A stretch of DNA of 28,833 bases from CAZSMC01 sp964607755 (lineage in GTDB: Bacteria > Zhuqueibacterota > Zhuqueibacteria > Residuimicrobiales > Krinioviventaceae): positions 1 through 28,833 of the forward strand of contig CAZSMC010000054.1 in assembly GCA_964607755.1 (NCBI GenBank), read 5' to 3'. The first letter of the stretch is position 1. The number at the start of each line of letters is the position of its first letter. Below are positions 15,126 through 23,454 of this stretch, in pieces. Made by a program: the position numbers and the translations under genes. The notes under the pieces are model-generated. The model searched no databases, had not been told where the DNA came from, and was given only the letters and a program-made list of their open reading frames with translations.

Positions 15126-16472
15126 CTATTCAATATCCAATTTCTTTTGAATCTCTTCCAGAGGCACACCCTTTGTTTCGGGCATGACCAAAAGCACCCA
15201 GAGCAACTGACCGATCATGCAAAGCATGTAAAAAGCAAACGCATGACCGCCAGAGATGTCCGCAATCATCGGAAAGGTCAAGGAGATGAGCGCAGCCATG
15301 AACCAGTGTGTAAAGCTGCCCAGTGCCTGTCCGCGGGCGCGAATCCGGTTAGGGAAAATTTCGCTGATAAACACCCAAATCACTGCCCCCTGGCCAAACG
15401 CATGCGAGGCAATGAACACGATCAAACTAATCAAAACCACCATACTGCCGGTGGCATCAAACTGGGTGCCGTTTTGATAAAAGGCAAAAGCCGTGCTGCC
15501 CAGACTGAGAATATAACCAATGGAGCCGATGATCATCAACTTGCGGCGGCCGAACTGATCGATAATCGCCAGCGCAGCCATAGTGAAAACCAGATTGGTG
15601 CCGCCAATAACCACGCTTTGTAAAAACGCCGCAGCGTCGCCGGCGCCGGCCATTCGGAAAATATGCGGTGCATAATAAAGCACAGCGTTAATGCCGGAAA
15701 GCTGATTGAACACAGCGATCATCACAGCCAATAAAATGGGTTTGGCATATTTCTTACTGAAAAATGGTTCTTTTAGAGAATGTTGTTCAATTTTAAGAGA
15801 TTTCTGAATTTCTTGTAAAGCTTCTTCTTCGGTGCCAAAATCCGTTCCACATTGCGAAAGGACTTTTTTGGCTTCATCGTGCCGGGCCATGGCCACCAGC
15901 CAACGCGGGCTACGTGGGGTAATAAAAAGAAACATAAAGAACAAAAATGCGGGCACAGCTTCAATGCCAAACATCCATCGCCATTCCACCTGGCCGAGTT
16001 CTAAACTTTTAATAATGTAATTGGAAAAAAAGGCAACCAGGATACCGAAGACGATATTGAATTGCGTCAAGCCAACGAGCCGGCCACGGAAGCGGGCAGG
16101 CGAGATTTCAGCTATATACATTGGCGATACCACAGATGCGCCGCCGACACCGAGTCCGCCGATAAACCGGAAAAACAGCAACGAGCCCCAATTCCACGAC
16201 AAGGCGCTGCCCAACGCCGATATCAAATACAGCAATGCCAAAACAAAAAGAATAGTTCGCCGCCCAAAACGGTCAGCCGGCTTGCCGACCGATATGGCAC
16301 CCACAATTGTGCCGATAAGCGCGCTGGCGACTGTAAAACCCAGCCAAAATGGCGTCAAATCAAAAACGTTTTCCAACCATTCAGTGGTACCGGAAATCAC
16401 AGCAGTATCAAATCCAAAAAGAAAACCGCCCAATGCGGCAACGATAGATCCGGCTAAAAGTTTACGCTTCAT
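15126..16472 (-). CDS. MFS sugar porter (sugar:proton symporter, XylE-like)
   Basis: The 448-residue protein has 12 predicted membrane segments and the sugar-porter motifs GKPADRFGRR, RFIGGLGVGGASVVSPMYIA E, SPRW, NQLSGINAVLYYAPHIF, DQFGRRKLM and PETKGVPLEEI at the C-terminus. It imports a monosaccharide across the cytoplasmic membrane, probably with H+. The ATG at 16472 has GGAG 8 bases upstream; the longer TTG form from 16484 would use that GGAG as codons. It follows the GH92 relic on the same strand, so both may once have formed a mannose-release and uptake unit. Sugar specificity cannot be assigned. Confidence 0.93.
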   Translation of the reverse strand: MKRKLLAGSIVAALGGFLFGFDTAVISGTTEWLENVFDLTPFWLGFTVASALIGTIVGAISVGKPADRFGRRTILFVLALLYLISALGSALSWNWGSLLFFRFIGGLGVGGASVVSPMYIAEISPARFRGRLVGLTQFNIVFGILVAFFSNYIIKSLELGQVEWRWMFGIEAVPAFLFFMFLFITPRSPRWLVAMARHDEAKKVLSQCGTDFGTEEEALQEIQKSLKIEQHSLKEPFFSKKYAKPILLAVMIAVFNQLSGINAVLYYAPHIFRMAGAGDAAAFLQSVVIGGTNLVFTMAALAIIDQFGRRKLMIIGSIGYILSLGSTAFAFYQNGTQFDATGSMVVLISLIVFIASHAFGQGAVIWVFISEIFPNRIRARGQALGSFTHWFMAALISLTFPMIADISGGHAFAFYMLCMIGQLLWVLLVMPETKGVPLEEIQKKLDIE

Positions 16473-16650
16473 AATCTGCTCCAATTTTATTGAAATGTCT
16501 ATGCGGGTTCAGTTTGCCACAGCATAAGGGTGTTGATAGACAGAATGTAAAAAAATGAGTTATGAAAACCAAGGGAAGAAAAACAGGCGTATTACAATAT
16601 CAAGCTTTGATTTTTGAGTACTGTAAAATATACCTCTGTTGCAAAAAAAC

Positions 16651-16698
16651 CAAATGACAAATACCAAATTTCAAATAATTTTCAAATCACAAAAGAAA
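16651..16698. repeat. Degenerate CAAAT tandem repeat
   Basis: The units CAAATGA, CAAATAC, CAAATTT, CAAATAATTTT, CAAATCA and CAAAAGA follow each other directly, giving a period of about 7 bases. It is short, degenerate and AT-rich; it could be a relic of a dispersed intergenic repeat. No spacer structure as in a CRISPR. Confidence 0.4.
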
Positions 16699-16744
16699 AA
16701 TTCCAAACAAAACTGATCTTTCATAAAACAAAGAAAAAAGCACA

Positions 16745-16785
16745 AAAAAGCCTCATAGATCAATGTTCGATCTCTGAGGCTTTTT
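16745..16785 (-). terminator. Rho-independent terminator after the peroxiredoxin gene
   Basis: AAAAAGCCTCATAGATC and GATCTCTGAGGCTTTTT form a 17-base stem with one mismatch and a 7-base loop. On the minus strand it is followed by a T-rich tail and lies 40 bases after the peroxiredoxin stop. T runs on both sides mean it could work in both directions. Confidence 0.8.
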
Positions 16786-16824
16786 AAACCGCCGTAACAA
16801 AAGTGAGTTTACTGTTTCTCCGAG

Positions 16825-17475
16825 CTATTTTTCCAGCGGTTTGTGGCTGAACCACCAGTCGTACCCCTCGTATTTCTTTACCACTTCTTCAGCACTTTTT
16901 ATGTCTTTTGGGGGCGGAACAATAATCCGATCTTTGATAAGCTCGTTGTTCGGCCAGTTTGCCGGTACTGCACCCTGTTTGTCAGAAATCTGTAATGCTT
17001 CAACTGCCCGAAGAACTTCATCAATATTGCGGCCGATTTCCTGCGGATAATAGAGTACCAGCCGGACTTTGCCTTTGGGATCTCCTACAAAAACTGCTCT
17101 CACTGTGTTAGTGCCCTTTCCCGGATGCAGCATACCAAGTTTCATAGCAATCGCATCGTTGGCTGCAATGACCGGAAACTTGATTTCAACATCAAGATTG
17201 TCCTTGATCCATTGCACCCATTTGATATGCGAAAAAACCTGATCGATCGACATGCCAACGAGTTTGCATCCCAGTTTTTCAAAATCATCATAACGTTGTT
17301 GAAACGCGTGAAATTCCGTTGTACACACAGGTGTAAAATCGGCTGGATGACTGAACAGCACAAACCAATCTCCTTTCAGGTCTTTAGGAATGTTCATCAT
17401 TCCATGCGTGGTTTGTACCTCTATTTCAGGAAAATCATCTCCTAACAGCGGCATTCCCGGTTTTGTCTCTTCCAT
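16825..17475 (-). CDS. 1-Cys type peroxiredoxin (Prx6/AhpC-like)
   Basis: The 216-residue thioredoxin-fold peroxidase has the peroxidatic Cys51 in FSHPADFTPVCTTEF and the archaeal/Prx6-type features DDFPEIEV, VFVGDPKGKVRLVLYYPQEIG RN and a C-terminal GYDWWFSHKPLEK. It reduces peroxides in the cytoplasm. AAGGAG before the ATG at 17475 fixes the start; a longer version from 17505 lacks this. A terminator follows. The upstream region holds an inverted repeat that could be a regulator site. It is divergent from the exported methyltransferase gene. Whether a resolving Cys exists is unclear; no second conserved Cys was seen. Confidence 0.93.
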   Translation of the reverse strand: MEETKPGMPLLGDDFPEIEVQTTHGMMNIPKDLKGDWFVLFSHPADFTPVCTTEFHAFQQRYDDFEKLGCKLVGMSIDQVFSHIKWVQWIKDNLDVEIKFPVIAANDAIAMKLGMLHPGKGTNTVRAVFVGDPKGKVRLVLYYPQEIGRNIDEVLRAVEALQISDKQGAVPANWPNNELIKDRIIVPPPKDIKSAEEVVKKYEGYDWWFSHKPLEK

Positions 17476-17568
17476 AATATTTCTCCTTTTTTTTAAAGTA
17501 TTCATGTTAATAATTAAATGCTATTTAAAATATGTTGTGAAATATAGTTTTTAATCAACATGAAAATT

Positions 17569-17594
17569 GTGAAAAATAATCCCGAATTTTTCAC
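17569..17594. promoter_or_regulatory. Inverted repeat upstream of the peroxiredoxin gene
   Basis: GTGAAAAAT (17569-17577) and ATTTTTCAC (17586-17594) are perfect inverted arms around 8 bases, about 95 bases upstream of the peroxiredoxin start. It could bind a dimeric repressor or redox regulator, but no known consensus is matched. Confidence 0.3.
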
Positions 17595-17736
17595 GCTGTT
17601 CTATATTTCCCGTTATTTTCAATTTATTAAAGAATAGATGAAATATAATGCTACAATTAAGAGTTATTTTTATAGAAATTAGCCATGCCATTTTTTTTGA
17701 ACCATTGCCAATTTAATTAAAAGCCGGATTTTAGTC

Positions 17737-17765
17737 TTGCGTTTTTTATTGTATTTATGTATCAT
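17737..17765 (+). promoter_or_regulatory. Candidate promoter for the exported methyltransferase gene
   Basis: TTGCGT, a 17-base spacer and TATCAT. The -10 box matches 5 of 6 positions, the -35 box only the TTG core. The implied start is about 65 bases before the ATG at 17840. Confidence 0.25.
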
Positions 17766-17839
17766 GTAAAACACACTTGATAGGATTAAGAGAGAACTCT
17801 TGACAATCCAAAAGAAACCTAAACAAAGAGAAAGAATTC

Positions 17840-18592
17840 ATGAGCAGGTCTGCAAAAAATATTTTTCTAATTATTTTTACTCTGATGCTGGTTTCTTACT
17901 TTTTTAACCACTGTCATTCTAAAAACAACGGGAATAACGTGAGTGCCGACTCTAAATTTGAACAAAAAAGAGAACAGATGGTTCAGAGGCAGTTAAAAGC
18001 TCGAGGCATTAAGAGCGAGAAGGTTTTGGATGCATTCCGGCAGGTAAAACGCCATCATTTTGTACCGAAACATTTGCGCGACGAAGCCTATAACGATCAT
18101 CCCCTACCGATTGGCGAGGGTCAAACCATTTCTCAGCCTTACATTGTAGCGTTTATGACCGAAGCTCTTAATTTATCTAAAACTGACAAAGTGCTCGAGA
18201 TCGGCACCGGTTCCGGCTACCAGGCAGCTATTCTCTCCGTGCTTAGCGATTCGGTCTATACCATTGAAATTAACGAGACACTCGCAAAAAGAGCCCGCAC
18301 AACCTTGGATACTCTGGGTTACGATGACGTTCACGTCAAAACCGGTGATGGCTATAAAGGCTGGGAAGAGCACGCACCTTACGATGCCGTAATTGTCACC
18401 GCTGCACCAACACATATTCCTCTGGCGCTTACAAATCAGCTCCGTGAGGGCGGACGGATGATTATTCCTGTGGGCGATGGATTCGCTCAAAAACTGGTCT
18501 ATTTGGAAAAAAAGGGCGGCAAGATGGTGCAAAAAGGAGAATTTCCGGTCCGGTTTGTTCCTCTGATTGATTCGACGGGTACACGCTATTAA
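17840..18592 (+). CDS. pcm: Exported protein-L-isoaspartate O-methyltransferase
   Basis: Residues about 40-250 form a PCMT with REQMVQRQLKARGI, the substrate segment HHFVPKHLRDEAYNDHPLPI GEGQTISQP, and the SAM site VLEIGTGSGYQAAIL. It methylates L-isoaspartyl residues in damaged proteins so they can revert to aspartate. Unlike the usual cytosolic enzyme, this one starts with a hydrophobic segment (FLIIFTLMLVSYFF) that looks like a signal peptide or membrane anchor, implying a periplasmic location. SAM is not expected in the periplasm, so the localisation is odd. AAAGAG precedes the ATG. It lies upstream of a sulfatase on the same strand with no terminator between. Confidence 0.9.
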   Translation: MSRSAKNIFLIIFTLMLVSYFFNHCHSKNNGNNVSADSKFEQKREQMVQRQLKARGIKSEKVLDAFRQVKRHHFVPKHLRDEAYNDHPLPIGEGQTISQPYIVAFMTEALNLSKTDKVLEIGTGSGYQAAILSVLSDSVYTIEINETLAKRARTTLDTLGYDDVHVKTGDGYKGWEEHAPYDAVIVTAAPTHIPLALTNQLREGGRMIIPVGDGFAQKLVYLEKKGGKMVQKGEFPVRFVPLIDSTGTRY

Positions 18593-18715
18593 AACCAGCT
18601 TTCATAATTGCGATTTTTCTAATAGCGCGTGGTATGCCGAGCAAGGTATTGGAACCATTCTTTTCCAAGCATCGACATAACACCACCATTATATCAATTT
18701 TTCAGGAGATTGATT

Positions 18716-20338
18716 ATGTCCTCTAATTCGGTTAATCGACGACACTTTTTAAAATCTATAAGCGCGAGTTCAATCTTACTCACTTTGCCAACTCTATCCT
18801 GCTCTGTCAAAGAAAATAAAAATCCGAATATTTTACTAATAGTCGGGGACGACATTGGCTATTCTGATATCGGATGCTATGGCGCTGAAATTGAAACTCC
18901 CAATCTGGATCAGCTCGCCCAAAATGGCGTGCGGTTCACAGAGTTCTACAACATGTCGAAATGCAATCCCACGCGCTCTAGTTTGTTCACCGGACTTTAC
19001 AAAGGCGATGAGCGCGCTCTGACGTTTGTCGATTTTCTTAACCAGGCTGGTTACACCACGCTAATGAGCGGCAAAGAGCATTTTGACAATTGGGTACCCG
19101 ACCGTTGTTACGCCAAAAACAGTTTTGACGAGTCACTGACCTTCTGGGCAACTACAGAGTATTTCATTCCCCCGGGCGGTGAATTCGAGCGTCCGTTCTA
19201 CCGGAACGGGAAACAACTCAAACCGGAAGAGATAAAACGTCAGCGGGAACCCTTTTACAAAACCGATGTGTTTACGGATTACGCGCTGGAGTGGCTGGAC
19301 CAGGCGCTGCAAAAGGATAATCCATTTTTCCTTTACTTGCCATATCACTCGGCCCACTATCCGCTGCAGGCACGGGAAGAAGATATCGCCAAATACCGCG
19401 GAAAATACCGCAAAGGGTGGGATGTTATCCGGCAGCAACGGTTCGAGCGGCAGAAAGAACTCGGCGTGATTGAGCCGGATTGCGAATTGAGTCCCCCGAC
19501 AGATAATATCAATAAATTTCGCGGCCATCCTCCCGGTGATGAGGAACACCGGGCTGTCATTCCTAAATACCGTCCCTGGGACAATTTGACAGAACAGGAA
19601 AAAGACGAGCTGGATTTGGAAATGGCGGTGTTTGCGGCTATGATCGACCGCATGGATCAAAACATTGGCCGGGTGCTGCAAAGGCTCAAGGAGGTGGGCG
19701 AACTGGACAACACGCTCATTATCTTTTTCTCTGATAACGGTTCCTGCCCATACGACAGTAACCGTGATTTTGAACACCCGCCCGGTGGTCCGGCGTCGTA
19801 TCGCTGCCTGTGTGCCGCCTGGGCAAATGTCGGAAACACGCCGTTCAAATACTTCAAGCAGTACGGTCACGAAGGCGGGCCACATACGCATTTTATTGCC
19901 CACTGGCCCGGTGTCATCAAAGAGAATACGATAACCGACCAGCCGGCGCATGTTATCGATATTTTCCCGACAATTCTGGATATTATCAATGCGCAATATC
20001 CTGAAGAAATAAATGGTGCACCAACCATCCCGTTGCATGGCAGTTCCTTGCTGCCTGTCTTTCAAGGTAAAAAAAGACCCGAGCCGGAATTTCTGTTATC
20101 CGGATTTACGGACCGTTTTCGAATGTATCGTCGCAGCGATTGGAAGATCGTCAAAGTCAATGCCGGCGAGTGGGAGCTGTATAATATAGAAATAGACCCA
20201 ACGGAACTGAACAATCTTGCTGATGAGCATCCTGTCAAGGTCAAGGAGCTCGAAACAAAATACCGCTCATTTATGAATCAATTAAAAGGAAATTTCGAAA
20301 AATATCAACCAATGTCAAAGGCTAATCAAGGCGAATAA
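18716..20338 (+). CDS. Tat-exported S1-family sulfatase (arylsulfatase-like)
   Basis: The 540-residue protein has a twin-arginine signal (NRRHFLKSISASSILL), the metal-binding GDDIGYSD (residues 44-51), the formylglycine signature C83-N-P-T-R87 and FSDNG (Asp340, Asn341). Cys83 must be oxidised to formylglycine by an FGE enzyme, which is not in this window. It removes sulfate from a sugar or aryl sulfate in the periplasm. AGGAG lies 7 bases before the ATG at 18716; a longer start at 18629 is rejected. The region after SPPTDNINK carries an insertion-like loop. It precedes the oxidoreductase. Substrate not deducible. Confidence 0.92.
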   Translation: MSSNSVNRRHFLKSISASSILLTLPTLSCSVKENKNPNILLIVGDDIGYSDIGCYGAEIETPNLDQLAQNGVRFTEFYNMSKCNPTRSSLFTGLYKGDERALTFVDFLNQAGYTTLMSGKEHFDNWVPDRCYAKNSFDESLTFWATTEYFIPPGGEFERPFYRNGKQLKPEEIKRQREPFYKTDVFTDYALEWLDQALQKDNPFFLYLPYHSAHYPLQAREEDIAKYRGKYRKGWDVIRQQRFERQKELGVIEPDCELSPPTDNINKFRGHPPGDEEHRAVIPKYRPWDNLTEQEKDELDLEMAVFAAMIDRMDQNIGRVLQRLKEVGELDNTLIIFFSDNGSCPYDSNRDFEHPPGGPASYRCLCAAWANVGNTPFKYFKQYGHEGGPHTHFIAHWPGVIKENTITDQPAHVIDIFPTILDIINAQYPEEINGAPTIPLHGSSLLPVFQGKKRPEPEFLLSGFTDRFRMYRRSDWKIVKVNAGEWELYNIEIDPTELNNLADEHPVKVKELETKYRSFMNQLKGNFEKYQPMSKANQGE

Positions 20339-20472
20339 AAATGACAATTCACTATTGACAGCAATTTTTTTGAACTTTATATTTGGAGAACGCCACACAA
20401 AACCATGTTTATATTTTTTATTAATCATACAAACCACATGTTCTTTTAAAGCAAAAACGAAAGGAGAACCAC

Positions 20473-21717
20473 ATGAAATCCTTAAAAATGGGATTTATCG
20501 GATCCGGCTTTGTCGCCAAAACATTTCACGTAAAAGCGTTAACACAAATGCGCGGTGTAGATTTGGTCGGGGTTTACAGTAAAAAGGGGGCAGAAGAGCT
20601 CTCCAAAATGGCTCAAAACCTGAATGTTGGGGAATGCAAGGTTCATTCGAGCATAACCGACCTTTGTAATGGATGTGACGTTGTCGGCATTTTTGCCCCG
20701 AATCCTGTGCGTATCGAAATCATGGAAGAAATTGCCAGTGCCATTAAAAAAGGCGCTGAGGTCAAAGGAGTAGTGTGCGAAAAACCGCTCGGCAGAACCG
20801 TTGCCGAAGCAAAACGTCTGGTCGAACTGGCGGATGAAGCCAGGGTGCAAACCTTTTATTTCGAGAACCAGATTTATATGAAAGCGATCAACAGGGCTTT
20901 GGAACAGCTCTCCCCACAGATGAATGCCATGGGCCCACTCGGACTGTCCCGCAGTGCCGAAGAACACGGCGGTCCGCACGAGGGCTGGTTCTGGGATCCC
21001 ACCCGCCAGGGCGGTGGTGTATTGTCCGATATGGGATGTCACAGTATTGCAGTTGGCTGGTATATGCTCATCCCGTGGGGCAAACCAGTCGATTATATCA
21101 AACCAGTCTCTGTAAATGCCACAACATCCCTTCTCAAATGGGGCCGGCCGAAATTCAGAGAGCAGCTAAAGGAACGTATGGGTGTGGATTATGCCAAAAC
21201 ACCGGCCGAAGATTTCTGCAATGGCATCGTCAAATTTCAGCATCCGGACACCAACCAATTGGTAGATGCCCAATTCACCAACTCCTGGATGTACGATAAA
21301 CTCGGACTCCGTCTGCTCATGGACGGCATTGGCCCGGGCTATACACTGGAAATCAACACACTCAAGTCACCGCTGGAAGTCTTTATAGGCGACGAAGCAG
21401 CCGAAGCAATTGCCGATGCCGAATTCGCGCTGGAAAAAGCCACAGCGTCCAGAGGTCTATTAGCTGTTCAGCCTAATGAAACAGACCTGTATGGTTATCT
21501 GGACGAAATGGTTGATATGCGGGATGCACTCTTGCAGAACAGAAAGCCGCTGCTCGATTGGAATTATGGTTTAGAGATCACCAAACTCGTTCAAGCTGCT
21601 TACATGTCAGCGGAGAAAAAACAGCTCATCGACTTGACCGACTCGAAAGTGCAGAAAGAGCTTGAATCGTACAAATCACTCATTGCCCAGGGCAAAGGCG
21701 GCGATTTACTTTATTAA
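20473..21717 (+). CDS. Gfo/Idh/MocA family oxidoreductase
   Basis: The 414-residue protein has an N-terminal Rossmann fold with MGFIGSGFVAKTF, the CEKPLGRTVAEA motif (Glu103-Lys104-Pro105) and a C-terminal GFO/MocA barrel-like region with DMGCHSIAVGWYM. Such enzymes oxidise sugars or uronic acids with NAD(P). It lacks a signal peptide, so it acts in the cytoplasm on released sugar. AAAGGAG precedes the ATG. It lies 134 bases after the sulfatase on the same strand and ends in a strong terminator, suggesting it belongs with the sulfatase in one transcript. The actual sugar is unknown. Confidence 0.9.
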   Translation: MKSLKMGFIGSGFVAKTFHVKALTQMRGVDLVGVYSKKGAEELSKMAQNLNVGECKVHSSITDLCNGCDVVGIFAPNPVRIEIMEEIASAIKKGAEVKGVVCEKPLGRTVAEAKRLVELADEARVQTFYFENQIYMKAINRALEQLSPQMNAMGPLGLSRSAEEHGGPHEGWFWDPTRQGGGVLSDMGCHSIAVGWYMLIPWGKPVDYIKPVSVNATTSLLKWGRPKFREQLKERMGVDYAKTPAEDFCNGIVKFQHPDTNQLVDAQFTNSWMYDKLGLRLLMDGIGPGYTLEINTLKSPLEVFIGDEAAEAIADAEFALEKATASRGLLAVQPNETDLYGYLDEMVDMRDALLQNRKPLLDWNYGLEITKLVQAAYMSAEKKQLIDLTDSKVQKELESYKSLIAQGKGGDLLY

Positions 21718-21736
21718 AAGCACCTTTCTTTGAGTT

Positions 21737-21768
21737 AAGGGCTTTGCTGTGAGGCAAAGCCCTTTTTT
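21737..21768 (+). terminator. Rho-independent terminator after the Gfo/Idh/MocA gene
   Basis: AAGGGCTTTGC (21737-21747), a 6-base loop and GCAAAGCCCTT (21754-21764) form a perfect 11-base stem followed by a T run to 21768. It closes the sulfatase-oxidoreductase transcript before the AT-rich island. Confidence 0.9.
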
Positions 21769-21913
21769 ATTTATATAGAAATTTTGATCGGCTTTTATTT
21801 TTTATATTGATAATTAAGTTGAGCATGATTATTTTAAGGTCACATAAGAGATTTGTGCGAATGAGGTTGTGAACTATCCATATTAACGAAATCCTAAAGT
21901 TTGAGATAAATAT

Positions 21914-22231
21914 ATGAAACGTAAAAAATTAATTGATCAAATAAGACAAGCTGTTCGTGAGATAGAACCTGATGCAGAAATTATACTTTACGGTTCCCGC
22001 TCCCGCGGAGATGCTGTATCAGAATCAGATTGGGATTTGCTTATCCTGGTTGATGGTCCAATAAACGATGAACGCACAGACACAATTCGGCACAAACTCT
22101 ATGAAGTAGAATGGGATTCCGGCCACGTCATCTCTTCGATTATTCGAAATCGAGAGGAATGGAATAGTGAACGCTATCATGCAATGCCATTTTACCATCG
22201 GATCGAGGAGGAAGGAATCAAATTATTATAG
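21914..22231 (+). CDS. MNT-type nucleotidyltransferase domain protein (solo)
   Basis: The 105-residue protein is a minimal nucleotidyltransferase with GSRSRGDAVSESDWDLLIL: G27-S28 and the catalytic pair Asp39 and Asp41. In MntA-HepT systems such a protein nucleotidylates and silences a HEPN RNase toxin. No HEPN gene lies next to it here; instead an AAA ATPase follows after 123 bases. The two catalytic acids and the GSxxRG core are intact, so activity is plausible. The ATG has no strong ribosome-binding site. Base composition is lower in G+C than the flanking sulfatase genes. Partner and role unknown. Confidence 0.82.
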   Translation: MKRKKLIDQIRQAVREIEPDAEIILYGSRSRGDAVSESDWDLLILVDGPINDERTDTIRHKLYEVEWDSGHVISSIIRNREEWNSERYHAMPFYHRIEEEGIKLL

Positions 22232-22354
22232 AATGATAAAAATGCTTTGAACGCATGTTATAGCACTTTTAATTAAATTGATTCATAAAAAGAGAATAAA
22301 CTGATCATCAGCAAAAGTATGAGCATTTTTTCATATTAACATTATGATTATTTT

Positions 22355-23452
22355 ATGAGTAATCCCATGCGAAAATTAGACCGAATTAGGATCAAAAATT
22401 TCAAATCTATAAAAGATTTAGATTTTGAATTAAAATCTCTTAACATTCTCATAGGGGAAAATGGCGCTGGCAAATCCAATTTTATCGATGCATTGGATTT
22501 TTTAAAGAATATTATTAATAGAAATCTGCAAAACTATACAGCAGCACATGGCGGCGCTGATAATATTCTTTACTATGGCAAAAAATTTTCAAAAGAAATT
22601 GAGATTGAACTCTTCTTCAACAAGCAAGAAAATGGTTATAGAATCAAACTGGAACCCACTGTAGAAGATAATTTTTATTTTAAACACGAATCTACCTGGT
22701 ACTATCATAAAAAATTTAACGAACCATCTATAGGAGATTTGGGTTCTGGTCATATAGAATCAGACTTGCCTAAAATTAATTTTGAGCCCATTGCGGATTA
22801 CATTTTGAAAGAGTTAAAGAATATCAAAGCATATCATTTTCACGATACAAGCGATGCGGCAAAAGTCAAACAAACCGGCGATATCCATGATAATCATGAA
22901 TTGCACTCGGATGCCGGAAATTTAGCCGCTTTTTTGTATATGCTTCGCTCGAAACATTATGACCATTTTTCAAATATTGAAACGACTATTAGAATGATAG
23001 CTCCCTTTTTTGATACTTTTTATCTTGAGCCGCTTGAATTGAATAAACAAAACATACTTTTACGGTGGAAAGAAAAAGGAAGCGAAAAAATCTTTCATGT
23101 AGCCTCGTTATCTGATGGCACACTAAGATTTATATGCTTGTCAACATTATTATTACAACCTGATTTGCCATCCCTGATAATATTGGACGAACCGGAATTG
23201 GGGCTTCATCCGACAGCCATTATGATCCTGGCATCGTTATTAACTGAAGCTTCGCATCGAACCCAGGTACTCGTTGCAACACAATCTGTAACTTTGGTCA
23301 ATCAATTTGCTCCTAAAGACATAATTGTCATTGAACGAGATCAGGAACAAAGCAGCTTTAAACGTCTCGATATAAAGCACATACAAGATTGGCTGGATGA
23401 ATATGCTGTCGGAGATTTGTGGGAGAAAAACGTCATTGGCGGAAGACCTTGA
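22355..23452 (+). CDS. AAA family ATPase (AAA_21, RecF/OLD-like)
   Basis: The 365-residue protein starts with the SMC/RecF-like RIRIKNFKSIKDLDFEL, Walker A GENGAGKS (34-41), a signature-like SLSDGT (251-256) and Walker B LIILDEPELGLHP (Asp278, Glu279), ending LWEKNVIGGRP. ATPases of this kind occur in two-gene defence modules with a TOPRIM-like partner, and here a DUF4276 gene follows two bases after the TGA. It probably senses or clamps nucleic acid and gates the partner. The start at 22355 is an ATG with no clear ribosome-binding site; an alternative is 22367. Family is strong, function inferred from pairing. Confidence 0.9.
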   Translation: MSNPMRKLDRIRIKNFKSIKDLDFELKSLNILIGENGAGKSNFIDALDFLKNIINRNLQNYTAAHGGADNILYYGKKFSKEIEIELFFNKQENGYRIKLEPTVEDNFYFKHESTWYYHKKFNEPSIGDLGSGHIESDLPKINFEPIADYILKELKNIKAYHFHDTSDAAKVKQTGDIHDNHELHSDAGNLAAFLYMLRSKHYDHFSNIETTIRMIAPFFDTFYLEPLELNKQNILLRWKEKGSEKIFHVASLSDGTLRFICLSTLLLQPDLPSLIILDEPELGLHPTAIMILASLLTEASHRTQVLVATQSVTLVNQFAPKDIIVIERDQEQSSFKRLDIKHIQDWLDEYAVGDLWEKNVIGGRP

Positions 23453-23454
23453 AT

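Larger units (their letters stand above)
16473..16824. other. Intergenic region between the sugar porter and peroxiredoxin genes
   Basis: 352 bases without a plausible gene. It holds an AT-rich tract with CAAAT-type tandem units (16651-16698), a peroxiredoxin terminator at 16745-16785, and the sugar porter leader with GGAG. The sugar porter promoter must lie here, but I see no convincing consensus boxes. Confidence 0.6.
17476..17839. other. Divergent intergenic region between peroxiredoxin and methyltransferase genes
   Basis: 364 bases, AT-rich, no plausible gene. It contains a 9-base inverted repeat at 17569-17594 and a candidate plus-strand promoter (TTGCGT at 17737-17742, TATCAT at 17760-17765). 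Divergent promoters for both flanking genes must lie here. Confidence 0.55.

Noticed and set aside
16021..16527. 168-residue plus-strand ORF opposite the sugar porter
   Set aside because: Pro/Lys/Arg-rich composition with no domain, entirely antisense to a well-supported 12-TM transporter.
16643..16710. Short AT-rich tandem repeats considered as a CRISPR
   Set aside because: Units of about 7 bases with no unique spacers and no cas genes.
19133..20065. 310-residue minus-strand ORF
   Set aside because: Lies wholly antisense within the sulfatase gene, lacks a ribosome-binding site and any domain, and has the composition of a shadow frame.
21914..23452. Considered a MntA-HepT toxin-antitoxin pair
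   Set aside because: The downstream gene is an AAA ATPase, not a HEPN protein, so the usual pair is absent.
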